This document shows positions 10,077 through 18,568 of a DNA stretch of 64,000 nt, one piece after another. The notes under the pieces were generated by a model. That model saw only the letters and a program-made list of their open reading frames with translations, was not told the origin of the DNA and ran no database searches. Numbering within the stretch: position 1 is the stretch's first letter; the number at the start of each line of letters is the position of its first letter. This stretch comes from Mycolicibacterium sp. lyk4-40-TYG-92 (lineage in GTDB: Bacteria > Actinomycetota > Actinomycetes > Mycobacteriales > Mycobacteriaceae): contig NZ_JARVRX010000007.1 in assembly GCF_030209435.1 (NCBI RefSeq), positions 248,001 through 312,000 of the forward strand, read 5' to 3'. A program made the position numbers and the translations under genes.

Positions 10077-10466
10077 ATGAACAAATACGTGCGTGTAGCT
10101 GCTGTGACATTCACTGTTATCAGCCTGGAGTTAGCCGGATTGAGCATCGGCGGTACCGCCTTCGCCGACCCCGACCAGGAACCCGTCCCCGATCAGCTGT
10201 GTCCGTTCCGCAATGTGATCGACCGCATGGGCGGGAACGATCAGTGCGACCCCGGCTGGAACGACGACAACAACAACAACGTCGGGGCCGGCGCTCCCAA
10301 CCCGTGTGCGCCCGGCGGCGGGTGGGCCGGAAACAACGAGCTGTGTCCTCCCCCGACGCTCAACGTGAACGTCAACCATGACGGCAACGGGAATCACCAG
10401 ATCACCATCAACGGTCAGCAGGTCGATCCCAAGAACATCACTGTCGACGGCAAGCCGATGGGATGA
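10077..10466 (+). CDS. small secreted Asn/Pro-rich hypothetical protein
   Basis: The ATG at 10077 gives 129 residues beginning MNKYVRVAAVTFTVISLELAGLSIGGTAFADP, a typical signal peptide with cleavage expected after TAFA. The mature part has four cysteines (LCPFRN, QCDPGW, PCAPGG, LCPPPT), an asparagine run DDNNNN and a C-terminal block of beta-like repeats (LNVNVNHDGNGNHQITINGQQVDPKNITVDGK). The longer frame from 10017 adds residues before the signal peptide and is unlikely. I do not recognise a named family. It resembles small exported mycobacterial proteins with two disulfides. It converges on the hydrolase gene with only 24 bases between stops. Confidence 0.7.
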   Translation: MNKYVRVAAVTFTVISLELAGLSIGGTAFADPDQEPVPDQLCPFRNVIDRMGGNDQCDPGWNDDNNNNVGAGAPNPCAPGGGWAGNNELCPPPTLNVNVNHDGNGNHQITINGQQVDPKNITVDGKPMG

Positions 10467-10490
10467 CGCCGCAGACTGCCGGTCGACGAC

Positions 10491-11414
10491 TCAGCTCACC
10501 TGAGCCTGCTGCAGCTCCCGGGTCGCCTCGGCACCCGCGAGATGATCGGCGAGTTCGCGGACCGCGGTGGCGAGCAGCTCCGGATGCGACATCGGCGACC
10601 AGTGGCCCGACTCGATGTCCCGGCGCCACAGCCGCGGAACCCATTGGGGCGTCTCGTCGTACAGGTGCGGGCGGACGAACTGGTCGCCGCGGTTGACGAT
10701 CACCTGCACCGGCACGTCGACGTAGTGGTCGCGCCGGCCCTTGACGATGGTCCGCCAGTAGTTGGCGGGATATACCTTGAGGCTGTTCGCGGCGTCGGTC
10801 GCGAAGGTGTCCGAATGCCGAATCTGGTTGTCGGACATGCCATCCAGCCACTTCAACAGGAGCGGGATGATGGTCGGCGCGGTGGCGCGCACCAACACTC
10901 GGGCCACGAGTGGGATCGAGAAGAAACCCTGGTACGTCAGCCGCAGGAACTGCGACACCGAGTGCAGGAATCGCACCGGTTGATACGGGCGCTTGAGGCC
11001 GTCCATGATGAAGCGACGGGTGTGGTCCGCACTGGGCCCCGACGTCGAGGTGAAGGACGCGACGCGGTCCACCGACTCGGGCCGAGACAGGTACTCCCAC
11101 ATGCCGACCGAGCCCCAGTCGTGGGCCAGTACGTGGACCTTCTCGCCGGGCGCCAGGGCGGCGACGACGGCCGCGAAGTCATCGGCGTAGTGAGCCATGG
11201 TGTACGACGAAACCTTCTTGGGCACACCAGAATTGCGCGATCCGCGATTGTCGTAGCGGATCACCCGGTAGGTGTCGGCGAGGTGGGGCACGGTGGCATC
11301 CCACATGTCGTGCGAGTCGGGCCAGCCGTGCACCAGCACCACCACCGGACCGTCGGGATTGCCCTCTTCGTAGGTCGCGATCCGCGTCCCGTCCGCGCTG
11401 TCCACGTGCCGCAT
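10491..11414 (-). CDS. alpha/beta hydrolase, EphD-type epoxide hydrolase domain only
   Basis: The ATG at 11414 (preceded by GAGGG) gives 307 residues; a TTG two codons earlier is also possible. The fold signature is clear: oxyanion-loop HGWPDSH, nucleophile aspartate in LAHDWGSVGMW, and the C-terminal histidine in ESGHWSPMSHP, the Asp-His arrangement of epoxide hydrolases. By position, directly before dlaT, it corresponds to mycobacterial EphD (Rv2214c), linked in published work to epoxy-mycolic acid metabolism. That protein is about 590 residues with a C-terminal short-chain dehydrogenase domain. Here the frame stops right after the hydrolase domain (…ATRELQQAQVS) and the next gene ends 24 bases beyond, so the reductase half is absent. 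Confidence 0.85.
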   Translation of the reverse strand: MRHVDSADGTRIATYEEGNPDGPVVVLVHGWPDSHDMWDATVPHLADTYRVIRYDNRGSRNSGVPKKVSSYTMAHYADDFAAVVAALAPGEKVHVLAHDWGSVGMWEYLSRPESVDRVASFTSTSGPSADHTRRFIMDGLKRPYQPVRFLHSVSQFLRLTYQGFFSIPLVARVLVRATAPTIIPLLLKWLDGMSDNQIRHSDTFATDAANSLKVYPANYWRTIVKGRRDHYVDVPVQVIVNRGDQFVRPHLYDETPQWVPRLWRRDIESGHWSPMSHPELLATAVRELADHLAGAEATRELQQAQVS

Positions 11415-11606
11415 CGTCAACCCTCGCCTGACCTCAAAATATCCCGTACCGCCGGTACCAGTTCGGATGCGACAGTAGCCTGCTCAGCGAGGGTGTCAAC
11501 AGAGCGGGACAAAGTCCCCACCCGCCCCTCCTCGACTGCGCGAGCATGACAGGATGGGGCCTGAGACATTCGAAGTGACGAGCGAACTTTTCGAGGAGTC
11601 AACGTA

Positions 11607-13397
11607 ATGGCCATCTCCGTCCAGATGCCCGCACTCGGTGAGAGCGTTACCGAGGGGACCGTCACTCGATGGCTCAAGCAGGAGGGCGACACCGTCGCGG
11701 TCGACGAGCCCCTGCTCGAGGTGTCCACCGACAAGGTCGACACCGAAATCCCGTCGCCTGCAGCCGGTGTCCTGACCAAGATCGTTGCGCAGGAAGACGA
11801 CACCGTCGAGATCGGCGGCGAACTCGCCGTCATCGGTGAGGCCGGCGAGGAAGCCGCCCCCGCACCCGCGGCGACACCGGAAGCCCCCTCGGCCCCCGAG
11901 CCAGAACCAGAGCCCGAGCCCGCCGCCGCGGCCCCGGCTCCTGCCGCCGAAGCTCCTACTCCCGCTCCGGCCGAGGCGCCCGCCCCGGCGGCCTCCGATG
12001 CCGCCGACGCCACCTCGATCGTGATGCCGACACTCGGCGAATCGGTCACCGAAGGCACCGTGACCCGCTGGCTCAAGAAGGTCGGCGACGCGGTCGAGGT
12101 CGACGAGCCCCTGGTCGAGGTCTCCACCGACAAGGTCGACACCGAAATCCCCTCGCCGGTGGCCGGCGTGCTGCTGTCGATCACCGCCGACGAGGACGAC
12201 GTGGTGTCCATCGGCGGCGAGCTGGCCAAGATCGGCGCCGCCGGTTCGGCCCCTGCCGAGGCGCCCGCCCCGAAGGCTTCGGCACCCGAGCCCGAACCCG
12301 AGCCCGAAGCGAAGGCCGCGCCGACGCCTCCCCCCGCCCCGAAGGCACCCGCAGCGCCGACCCCACCGCCGGCTCCGCCCGCGCCTCCGGCACCCGCGGC
12401 CGCAGCTCCGGCCGCGTCGTCCGCCCCGTCGGCGCCGTCGGATGATGCCAGCCCGTACGTCACCCCGCTGGTGCGAAAGTTGGCTACCGAGAACAACGTT
12501 GACCTGGCTTCGGTCCAGGGCACCGGCGTCGGTGGCCGCATCCGCAAGCAGGACGTGCTCGCCGCGGCCGAGGCCGCCAAGGCCCCCGCCGCACCTGCCG
12601 CCGCCGCGTCGGCTCCGGCCGCTCCGGCTGCCAAGGCCCCGGCCGCCGCAGCTCCCGCGCCCGCGCTGGCGCACCTGCGTGGCACCACGCAGAAGGCCAC
12701 CCGGATCCGTCAGATCACGGCCAAGAAGACGCGCGAGTCGCTGCAGACCACGGCGCAGCTGACCCAGACCCACGAGGTCGACATGACCCGCATCGTCTCG
12801 CTGCGGGCCCGCGCCAAGAACTCGTTCGCCGAGCGCGAGGGTGTGAACCTGACCTACCTGCCGTTCATCGCCCGCGCGGTGATCGACGCGTTGAAGATCC
12901 ACCCGAACGTCAACGCCAGCTACAACGAGGAAACCAAGGAGATCACCTACTACGACGCCGAACACCTCGGCTTCGCGGTGGACACCGAGCAGGGCCTGCT
13001 GTCGCCGGTCGTGCACAACGCCGGTGACCTGTCCCTCGGTGGCCTCGCGCGCGCGATCGTCGATATCGCCGACCGCGCCCGCTCGGGCAACCTGCGCCCC
13101 GACGAGCTGGCCGGTGGCACCTTCACCATCACCAACATCGGTAGCCAGGGCGCCCTGTTCGACACCCCGATCCTGGTTCCGCCGCAGGCGGCCATGCTCG
13201 GCACCGGTGCCATCGTCAAGCGGCCGCGGGTCGTCGTGGACGAGGGCGGCAACGAGTCGATCGGCGTCCGGTCGGTGTGCTACCTGCCGCTGACCTACGA
13301 CCACCGCCTGATCGACGGCGCCGACGCCGGCCGGTTCGTGACCACCATCAAACGTCGTCTCGAAGAGGGTGCGTTCGAGGCCGACCTGGGGCTGTAA
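11607..13397 (+). CDS. dlaT: dihydrolipoamide acyltransferase (E2) DlaT/SucB
   Basis: The 596-residue E2 protein has two N-terminal lipoyl domains with lipoylation lysines Lys43 and Lys176, both in STDKVDTE, joined by Ala/Pro/Glu-rich linkers. A peripheral-subunit binding domain follows near residue 285 ([24 protein letters not shown]), then another Ala/Pro linker and the catalytic acyltransferase domain ending with [14 protein letters not shown] (catalytic histidine and aspartate). It is the core of the pyruvate dehydrogenase complex in mycobacteria and is also part of the peroxynitrite reductase system there. The ATG at 11607 follows a GAGGAG-like ribosome site. A GTACC-GCC-GGTAC dyad lies upstream at 11446-11458. 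lipB and lipA downstream supply its cofactor. Confidence 0.97.
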   Translation: MAISVQMPALGESVTEGTVTRWLKQEGDTVAVDEPLLEVSTDKVDTEIPSPAAGVLTKIVAQEDDTVEIGGELAVIGEAGEEAAPAPAATPEAPSAPEPEPEPEPAAAAPAPAAEAPTPAPAEAPAPAASDAADATSIVMPTLGESVTEGTVTRWLKKVGDAVEVDEPLVEVSTDKVDTEIPSPVAGVLLSITADEDDVVSIGGELAKIGAAGSAPAEAPAPKASAPEPEPEPEAKAAPTPPPAPKAPAAPTPPPAPPAPPAPAAAAPAASSAPSAPSDDASPYVTPLVRKLATENNVDLASVQGTGVGGRIRKQDVLAAAEAAKAPAAPAAAASAPAAPAAKAPAAAAPAPALAHLRGTTQKATRIRQITAKKTRESLQTTAQLTQTHEVDMTRIVSLRARAKNSFAEREGVNLTYLPFIARAVIDALKIHPNVNASYNEETKEITYYDAEHLGFAVDTEQGLLSPVVHNAGDLSLGGLARAIVDIADRARSGNLRPDELAGGTFTITNIGSQGALFDTPILVPPQAAMLGTGAIVKRPRVVVDEGGNESIGVRSVCYLPLTYDHRLIDGADAGRFVTTIKRRLEEGAFEADLGL

Positions 13398-13401
13398 TCC
13401 C

Positions 13402-14310
13402 ATGGCGCACGCGGTCATAGCCATCGCGGGCTCGTCGGGACTCATCGGTTCCGCACTGGTGTCGGCGCTCCGTGCCACCGACCATCGGGTGGTGCGCATC
13501 GTGCGCCGCCAACCGGCCAACGCCGACGAGGTGTACTGGAACCCCGACGCCGGCGACTTCGACTGGCGCACGTTGCGTGACGTCGATGCCGTGGTCAACC
13601 TGTGTGGGGTGAGCATCGGTTCCCGCCGTTGGTCGGGAGCGTTCAAGCAGAGCCTGCGCGACAGCCGCATCGTCCCGACCGAGGTGCTGACCGACGCCGT
13701 CGTCGACGCCGGGGTGCCCGTGCTCATCAACGCGAGTGCCGTTGGCTTCTATGGCAATACGCGGGAGCGGATCGCCGACGAGCGCTCCCCCGCCGGCACC
13801 GGCTTCCTGGCGCGGCTCTGTCTGGACTGGGAGGCCGCCACGAGGCCGGCGGCCGACGCCGGTGTCCGCGTCGTGCTCGCGCGCACCGGCCTGGTGCTGG
13901 CGCCGGCAGGCGGCATGCTGGCCCGGCTCCGTCCGGTCTTCGGGCTCGGGCTGGGTGCCCGGCTGGGCAGCGGGCGCCAGTACATGCCGTGGATCACGCT
14001 GGAGGACGAGGTGCGGGCCCTGCTGTTCGCGCTGAATCACGACGACCTGTCCGGACCGCTCAATCTGACAGGTCCGGCGCCGGTGACCAACGGTGAGTTC
14101 ACCGAGGCGCTGGGACGGGCACTGCACCGCCCCACCCCGCTGCTGATGCCCGGTTTCGCGCTGAAGGCGGCGCTCGGCGAGTTCGCCGAGGAGGGACTGC
14201 TCGGCGGCCAGCGCGCCATCCCTGCCGCGCTGGAGGATGCCGGCTTCGAGTTCCATCAGCGGACCATCGGCGAGGCGCTGTCGTACGTCACCGCCCCCAA
14301 CGCCGCCTGA
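13402..14310 (+). CDS. NAD-dependent epimerase, TIGR01777 (YfcH/SULA-like) family
   Basis: The ATG four bases after the dlaT stop gives 302 residues. The N-terminus [21 protein letters not shown] has the SDR nucleotide-binding Gly motif (GSSGLIG). [12 protein letters not shown] and [14 protein letters not shown] are hallmark blocks of the TIGR01777 subfamily, as are NASAVGFYG and the C-terminal DUF1731-like [28 protein letters not shown]. The substrate is unknown, and homologues lie beside dlaT/lipB in many actinobacteria (Rv2216). Tight spacing indicates co-transcription with dlaT. The extra 33 bases of frame upstream fall inside dlaT. Confidence 0.88.
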   Translation: MAHAVIAIAGSSGLIGSALVSALRATDHRVVRIVRRQPANADEVYWNPDAGDFDWRTLRDVDAVVNLCGVSIGSRRWSGAFKQSLRDSRIVPTEVLTDAVVDAGVPVLINASAVGFYGNTRERIADERSPAGTGFLARLCLDWEAATRPAADAGVRVVLARTGLVLAPAGGMLARLRPVFGLGLGARLGSGRQYMPWITLEDEVRALLFALNHDDLSGPLNLTGPAPVTNGEFTEALGRALHRPTPLLMPGFALKAALGEFAEEGLLGGQRAIPAALEDAGFEFHQRTIGEALSYVTAPNAA

Positions 14311-14335
14311 GCCCGGAAGGCGTAGCGTCAGTTCG

Positions 14336-15004
14336 GTGACGATCCGATCTGCCGGCGGCCCGATCGACGTGCGCCGTCTGGGCACCATCGACTACAACGA
14401 CGCCTGGGCGCTCCAGCGCGAGCTCGCTGACGCGCGCTCCGACGAACGCGGCGACGACACGCTGCTGCTGCTCGAGCACCCGCCTGTCTACACCGCCGGC
14501 CGCCGTACCGAACCGCATGAGCGGCCGATCGACGGCACGCCCGTCATCGATACCGACCGCGGCGGCAAGATCACCTGGCACGGCCCCGGACAACTGGTGG
14601 GCTATCCGATCATCGGGCTGGCGCAGCCGCTCGACGTGGTGAAATTCGTTCGGCTGCTCGAGGATGCGCTGATGGCGGTGTGCGCCGAACTCGGCCTGGA
14701 GACCATCCGGGTGGACGGCCGGTCGGGCGTCTGGCTGGCGGCCGACGAGCTGCGGCCCGAACGCAAGATCGCCGCCATCGGCATCCGCGTCGCCCGCGGC
14801 ACGACGCTGCACGGTTTCTCCCTGAACTGCAACTGCGACCTGCGCGCGTTCGGCGGCATCGTCCCGTGCGGCATCGCCGACGCCGGCGTGACGTCGCTCA
14901 CCAAGGAGCTGGGCCGCGAGGTCACGCCCGAGGACGTCATGGATCGGGTGGCGTCAGCGGTGTGCACGGCACTCGGCGCACCCGCACTAACATCGACACC
15001 ATGA
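14336..15004 (+). CDS. lipB: lipoyl(octanoyl) transferase LipB
   Basis: The GTG at 14336 gives 222 residues, normal for LipB. Catalytic Cys178 is in [19 protein letters not shown], and the partner lysine lies in [32 protein letters not shown] is the family signature. LipB moves octanoate from acyl carrier protein to lipoyl domains such as those of DlaT. The last codon region overlaps the lipA ATG (ATGA at 15001-15004), so translation of the two is probably coupled. The frame extends upstream to 14237 but that part belongs to the preceding gene. Confidence 0.96.
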   Translation: MTIRSAGGPIDVRRLGTIDYNDAWALQRELADARSDERGDDTLLLLEHPPVYTAGRRTEPHERPIDGTPVIDTDRGGKITWHGPGQLVGYPIIGLAQPLDVVKFVRLLEDALMAVCAELGLETIRVDGRSGVWLAADELRPERKIAAIGIRVARGTTLHGFSLNCNCDLRAFGGIVPCGIADAGVTSLTKELGREVTPEDVMDRVASAVCTALGAPALTSTP

Positions 15005-15933
15005 GTGTCGATCCCGGTAACCGCAAGCTGCTCCGCCTGGAGGTCCGCAACGCGGAGACGCCGATCGAGCGCAAGCCGCCGTGGATCAAGACCAAGCTCA
15101 AGATGGGCCCCGAGTACAAGGACCTCAAGAGCCTGGTCAAGCGCGAGGGCCTGCACACCGTGTGTGAGGAGGCCGGCTGCCCCAACATCTACGAATGCTG
15201 GGAGGACCGCGAGGCCACCTTCCTGATCGGCGGCGAGCAGTGCACCCGTCGCTGCGACTTCTGCCAGATCGACACCGGCAAGCCCGCCGACCTGGATCGT
15301 GACGAACCCCGCCGGGTCGCCGAGAGCGTCCACACCATGGGCCTGCGCTACTCCACGATCACCGGGGTCGCCCGCGACGACCTGCCCGACGGCGGCGCCT
15401 GGCTCTACGCCGAGACGGTCCGCCAAATCCACGCGCTCAACCCGAACACCGGCGTCGAACTGCTGGCGCCCGACTTCAACGGCGTGCCCGAACTGCTCGA
15501 AGAGGTCTTCGATTCGCGCCCAGAAGTGTTCGCGCACAACGTCGAAACCGTGCCGCGCATCTTCAAGCGCATCCGCCCGGCGTTCCGCTACGAGCGCAGC
15601 CTCGGTGTGATCACGGCCGCCCGCGACTACGGGCTGGTGACCAAGAGCAACCTGATCCTCGGCATGGGCGAGACGCCCGAGGAAATCCGGGTGGCCCTGC
15701 AGGACCTGTACGACGCCGGCTGCGACATCGTCACCATCACGCAGTACCTGCGTCCGTCGCCGCGGCACCACCCCGTCGAGCGGTGGGTGCGGCCGGAGGA
15801 ATTCGTCGAGCACCAGCAGTTCGCCGAGGGTCTCGGGTTCGCCGGTGTGCTGGCCGGACCGCTGGTCCGGTCGTCCTACCGGGCCGGGAAGCTGTACGCC
15901 CAGGCTGCCCGGTTACGTCCACCGGTTTCCTGA
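15001..15933 (+). CDS. lipA: lipoyl synthase LipA (radical SAM)
   Basis: The 310-residue protein carries both Fe-S sites of lipoyl synthase. The radical-SAM triad is Cys81/Cys85/Cys88 in CTRRCDFC. The auxiliary cluster is Cys55/Cys60/Cys66 in [12 protein letters not shown], and the third conserved element is the C-terminal RSSYRAG serine. It inserts two sulfurs into octanoyl-lysine on lipoyl domains. The ATG overlaps the lipB stop. With dlaT and lipB upstream it forms an E2-assembly unit, and the HesB/IscA carrier near the window start is a plausible but unproven cluster donor. Confidence 0.97.
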   Translation: MSVDPGNRKLLRLEVRNAETPIERKPPWIKTKLKMGPEYKDLKSLVKREGLHTVCEEAGCPNIYECWEDREATFLIGGEQCTRRCDFCQIDTGKPADLDRDEPRRVAESVHTMGLRYSTITGVARDDLPDGGAWLYAETVRQIHALNPNTGVELLAPDFNGVPELLEEVFDSRPEVFAHNVETVPRIFKRIRPAFRYERSLGVITAARDYGLVTKSNLILGMGETPEEIRVALQDLYDAGCDIVTITQYLRPSPRHHPVERWVRPEEFVEHQQFAEGLGFAGVLAGPLVRSSYRAGKLYAQAARLRPPVS

Positions 15934-15948
15934 ATCTATCCTGGTGGC

Positions 15949-16704
15949 ATGGCAAAGACCACCAATCCTGCCGCTGTGAAGGCCGCGAAGGCCGAGGCGA
16001 AGGCGGCCCGCAAGGCCGCCTCGAAGCAGCGCCGCGCCCAGCTCTGGCAGGCGTTCCAGATTCAGCGCAAAGAGGACAAGCGGCTGCTGCCGTACATGAT
16101 CGGCGCGTTCGTCCTGATCGTGGCGCTCGCCGTCGCGATGGCCGCGTACTCCGGCGGCATCTTCAGCTGGATCACGTTGCCCATCCTGGGTGTGCTGCTC
16201 GGCGCGCTGGTCGCGTTCATCATCTTCGGCCGGCGGGCGCAGAAGTCGGTCTACAGCAAGGCTGACGGCCAGACCGGCGCGGCGGCCTGGGCGCTGGACA
16301 ACATGCGCGGCCAGTGGCGGGTCACGCAGGGCGTCGCCGCCACCGGCAGCTTCGATGCCGTGCACCGGGTGGTCGGCCGGCCGGGTGTGATCTTCGTCGG
16401 CGAGGGCTCGCCGCAGCGTCTGAAACCGCTTCTGGCGCAGGAGAAGAAGCGCACCGCACGACTGGTCGGCGAGGTGCCGATCTACACCGTCGTGGTCGGC
16501 AACGAAGAGGACCAGGTGCCGCTGTCCAAGCTGGAACGGCACCTGACCAAGCTGCCCGCCAACATCACCACCAAGCAGATGGACGCGCTCGAGTCCCGCC
16601 TCGCCGCCCTGGGCTCCAAGCTGGGCCCCGGCGGTCTGCCCAAGGGTCCGCTGCCTGCCGGCGCCAAGATGAAGGGCATGCAGCGCACCGCGCGTCGCAA
16701 GTAA
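15949..16704 (+). CDS. DUF4191 membrane protein
   Basis: The 251-residue protein starts 15 bases after lipA. Residues 1-40 are rich in Lys and Ala (KAAKAEAKAARKAASKQRRAQ), followed by two membrane segments at about 48-65 (PYMIGAFVLIVALAVAMAA) and 73-93 (ITLPILGVLLGALVAFIIFG), then a roughly 150-residue cytoplasmic domain with DGQTGAAAWALDNMRGQWRV and a basic C-terminus. This is the actinobacterial DUF4191 arrangement, conserved behind lipA (Rv2219). The function is unknown. Its stop is followed immediately by the hairpin at 16708-16758. Confidence 0.88.
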   Translation: MAKTTNPAAVKAAKAEAKAARKAASKQRRAQLWQAFQIQRKEDKRLLPYMIGAFVLIVALAVAMAAYSGGIFSWITLPILGVLLGALVAFIIFGRRAQKSVYSKADGQTGAAAWALDNMRGQWRVTQGVAATGSFDAVHRVVGRPGVIFVGEGSPQRLKPLLAQEKKRTARLVGEVPIYTVVVGNEEDQVPLSKLERHLTKLPANITTKQMDALESRLAALGSKLGPGGLPKGPLPAGAKMKGMQRTARRK

Positions 16705-16707
16705 CCA

Positions 16708-16758
16708 GTGATTTGTGCACGGTTCTCCGCGGCAACCGCGGAAAATCGTGCACATCAC
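16708..16758. terminator. long imperfect hairpin between convergent genes
   Basis: The left arm starting GTGATTTGTGCACGG and the right arm ending CGTGCACATCAC pair over about 23 positions, with a two-base bulge and two non-canonical positions. The inner part CCGCGG-CAA-CCGCGG closes the loop. The element spans the gap between the DUF4191 stop and the marR stop and overlaps the last marR codon. It probably terminates both transcripts. Confidence 0.68.
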
Positions 16759-17186
16759 ATGTACGGGTCGGTGATGTCCCGCAGATCCTCCAGTGCCGTC
16801 TGCAGTGCCGCCATCCGCTCGGCGCCGAGATGGCGGGTCCATTCCCGTTCGATCGCACGCTCCACCTGCCGGGCGATCTGCTGCACCTCGCGTCCCCGTG
16901 CGGCCATGACGATGCGGCGGGCGCGCGCATCGGCCGGATCGGGCACCCGCTCGGCGTAACCGGCTCGTTCCAGTTGATCGACCAGGACGCTGGCGCTCTG
17001 TTTGGTGATCCGCCCTTGCTCGGCCAGATCGGTGATCCGGATGCCGTCGTCCGTCAGCCGGGCAGCCACCCGTGCCATTGCCGGGGTGAGGTCGTCGTAT
17101 CCGGCGGCGAGGATCGCCTCGGCGACCCGGTGCTCGACATGACGCGCCGCGATGTACATGAGCAGCCCCGGATGCGGTCCGGCCAT
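16755..17186 (-). CDS. MarR-family transcriptional regulator
   Basis: The 143-residue protein has the winged-helix layout of MarR proteins. Residues 33-75 cover the recognition region (LTPAMARVAARLTDDGIRITDLAEQGRITKQSASVLVDQLERAGY), and VPDPADARARRIVMAARGRE is the wing with the typical D-x-R-x-(R/K) arginines. Flanking helices make the dimer interface. MarR proteins usually repress a divergent gene and themselves and release DNA on binding a small ligand. Two identical-arm palindromes lie between this gene and the divergent DinB-like gene and are the likely operators. The ligand cannot be inferred. Confidence 0.9.
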   Translation of the reverse strand: MAGPHPGLLMYIAARHVEHRVAEAILAAGYDDLTPAMARVAARLTDDGIRITDLAEQGRITKQSASVLVDQLERAGYAERVPDPADARARRIVMAARGREVQQIARQVERAIEREWTRHLGAERMAALQTALEDLRDITDPYM

Positions 17187-17216
17187 GAACCCTCCTCGCC
17201 CGATCTGGACAAACCA

Positions 17217-17253
17217 GTCAGCTTGCCTGACGATAATAGTCAGAGAAACTGAC
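17217..17253. promoter_or_regulatory. tandem GTCAG-N5-CTGAC operators for the MarR regulator
   Basis: Two perfect palindromes with identical arms, GTCAG-CTTGC-CTGAC (17217-17231) and GTCAG-AGAAA-CTGAC (17239-17253), have centres 22 bases apart, about two helical turns. They lie in the 90-base gap between the divergent marR and DinB-like genes. The identical arms and phasing suggest cooperative binding of two dimers. Assignment to this MarR protein is inference from position. Confidence 0.75.
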
Positions 17254-17276
17254 CAAATCGGCCAAGAGGCGGGACC

Positions 17277-17912
17277 GTGGACAAAGCAGCGCTATGGCGG
17301 CACATCCACGCCGAGCGCGCGGCGCTGGCGGCGACATTGGCGGAACTGGACGACGGCGACTGGAGCCATGACACACTCTGCCCCGGCTGGACCGTGCTGG
17401 ACGTCGCCGCGCACGTGATCTCGACGCCGCAGATCGGCTGGCGCCGACTGGCCCAGATGACGGCACGCAACCTCGGCCGGGGCTACAACACCATGATCTT
17501 CCGCGAGGTGAAACGACTGGGCGCCGAGCAGACCGCCGGCAGCGTCCTGTCCGACTTCGCGACGTACGCGGCGAGCACACACCATGTGCCGACGACGACA
17601 TCAGTGGAGCCGCTGATCGACGCGCTGCTGCATCACCAGGACATCGTTCGCCCACTCGGCCGCGCGCGGACGATGAATCCCGAGGCTGCACTCGTCGCCG
17701 CGGACCGAGTCCGCCTGCTCGCGCCACTCATGGGCACCGGCCGTCTGCTCCGCAGCGTCCGAATGGAAGCGACCGACATCACGTGGTCACGTGGTCGCGG
17801 CCCCACGATCCGCGGGCCGATCCAGGAATTGCTGATGATCGCATCCGGGCGTCAGCCCGATCTGAGCCTGACCGAAGGCGACGGACTCGGCCTCCTCGAT
17901 CAGTCGAGCTAG
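17277..17912 (+). CDS. maleylpyruvate isomerase / DinB-like (TIGR03083) family protein
   Basis: The GTG at 17277 gives 211 residues. The N-terminal helical bundle has AALAATLAELDDGDWSHDTLCPGWTVLDVAAHV, the characteristic (W/S)xxxTxCxGWxVxDxxAH motif of the mycothiol-dependent maleylpyruvate isomerase / TIGR03083 group; the final His is a metal ligand in that family. A second His pair occurs in DALLHHQDIVRPLG. The substrate is unknown; the family includes mycothiol S-transferases and detoxification proteins. It is divergent from marR with tandem operators between them, so it is probably under MarR control, perhaps in response to a xenobiotic or electrophile (inference). It converges on the RDD gene with a four-base stop overlap. 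Confidence 0.8.
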   Translation: MDKAALWRHIHAERAALAATLAELDDGDWSHDTLCPGWTVLDVAAHVISTPQIGWRRLAQMTARNLGRGYNTMIFREVKRLGAEQTAGSVLSDFATYAASTHHVPTTTSVEPLIDALLHHQDIVRPLGRARTMNPEAALVAADRVRLLAPLMGTGRLLRSVRMEATDITWSRGRGPTIRGPIQELLMIASGRQPDLSLTEGDGLGLLDQSS

Positions 17913-18400
17913 CGGCGCAGGACGGCGGTGTTGGTCAGCCGGTCCTGCAGCCCGCGGCCGTCGGCGTCGGTGAGCAGTGCGGGCACGGCCAGCAGCACCA
18001 GCAGCATGCGCACGAAGGCGCGGCCGAGTCCGATGTACTCGCTCCGACGGACCGAGACGACGCGCAGTCCCAGCGCGAACTGCCCCGGCGTGAAGGTGAA
18101 GAGCCGCACCGAAACCGTGCCGACGACAACCCAGGCGATCACCGCGGGGGTGCCGTGCCAGACGTATTGATATTCGTATTCGCTCAGCCCGCCGAACACC
18201 ACGCTCAGGGTGCCGAGGCCGTAGCAGATCAGCCAGTCCACCAACAGCGCGGCGAATCGACGGCCGAATCGCGCGAGCGAACCCGGGCCGCTCTCCGGCA
18301 GGCCGAGGGCTTTTCCGGGGTATGCGGAGTCATCAACGGGGCGCTGCGATTCGGGCCCGGACAGCCACGAACCGAGCCGAAATCCATCTGCACCGGACAT
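17909..18400 (-). CDS. RDD-family membrane protein
   Basis: The ATG at 18400 gives 163 residues. After a polar N-terminus (1-48), the RDD signature appears as RFGRRFAALLVDWLI, with the conserved Arg and Asp in the first membrane helix. Two further hydrophobic stretches follow (PAVIAWVVVGTVSVRLFTF and FVRMLLVLLAVPALL). TPGQFALGLRVVSV is the second conserved block. It corresponds to the small membrane protein encoded upstream of glnA1 in mycobacteria (Rv2219A). Its function is unknown; some RDD proteins affect ion or osmotic tolerance. The frame stays open far upstream, antisense to glnA1, and that part is not coding. Confidence 0.85.
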   Translation of the reverse strand: MSGADGFRLGSWLSGPESQRPVDDSAYPGKALGLPESGPGSLARFGRRFAALLVDWLICYGLGTLSVVFGGLSEYEYQYVWHGTPAVIAWVVVGTVSVRLFTFTPGQFALGLRVVSVRRSEYIGLGRAFVRMLLVLLAVPALLTDADGRGLQDRLTNTAVLRR

Positions 18401-18478
18401 GGTGTCAGGATAGGCGTGCGCGCTCGTGCAACCGAACCGCGCGGCGGGTGGTCGGCGGTTTCCGAAACCGTCGATCGC

Positions 18479-18516
18479 GTAACGTCCGCGAAACATACGG
18501 TTGATTGGCGTGCAAC
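18479..18516 (+). promoter_or_regulatory. GlnR box upstream of glnA1
   Basis: GTAAC-N6-GAAAC-N6-TTGAT-N6-GCAAC fits the actinobacterial GlnR consensus gTnAC-n6-GaAAC repeated twice: the first half is a full match and the second a partial one. It lies about 53-90 bases before the glnA1 GTG. GlnR activates ammonium-assimilation genes under nitrogen limitation in M. smegmatis. A glnR gene is not in this window. Confidence 0.72.
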
Positions 18517-18568
18517 ATCGTGTCCCTAGGTTCAACCGCGGGTAACACCAGTAAAGGAGATCACTTAC

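Noticed and set aside
8266..10110. 614-codon open frame antisense to the aminopeptidase gene
   Set aside because: It only mirrors the M17 gene and shows no family motif; high GC lengthens antisense frames here.
11850..12000. Repeated GCC/CCC-rich units in dlaT as tandem repeats or CRISPR
   Set aside because: They encode Ala/Pro linkers between lipoyl domains; no spacer-repeat structure.
11417..13730. Long open frames antisense to dlaT (427 and 744 codons)
   Set aside because: Composition is dominated by Ala, Ser, Gly and Arg mirroring the Ala/Pro linkers; the plus strand carries a full E2 protein with motifs.
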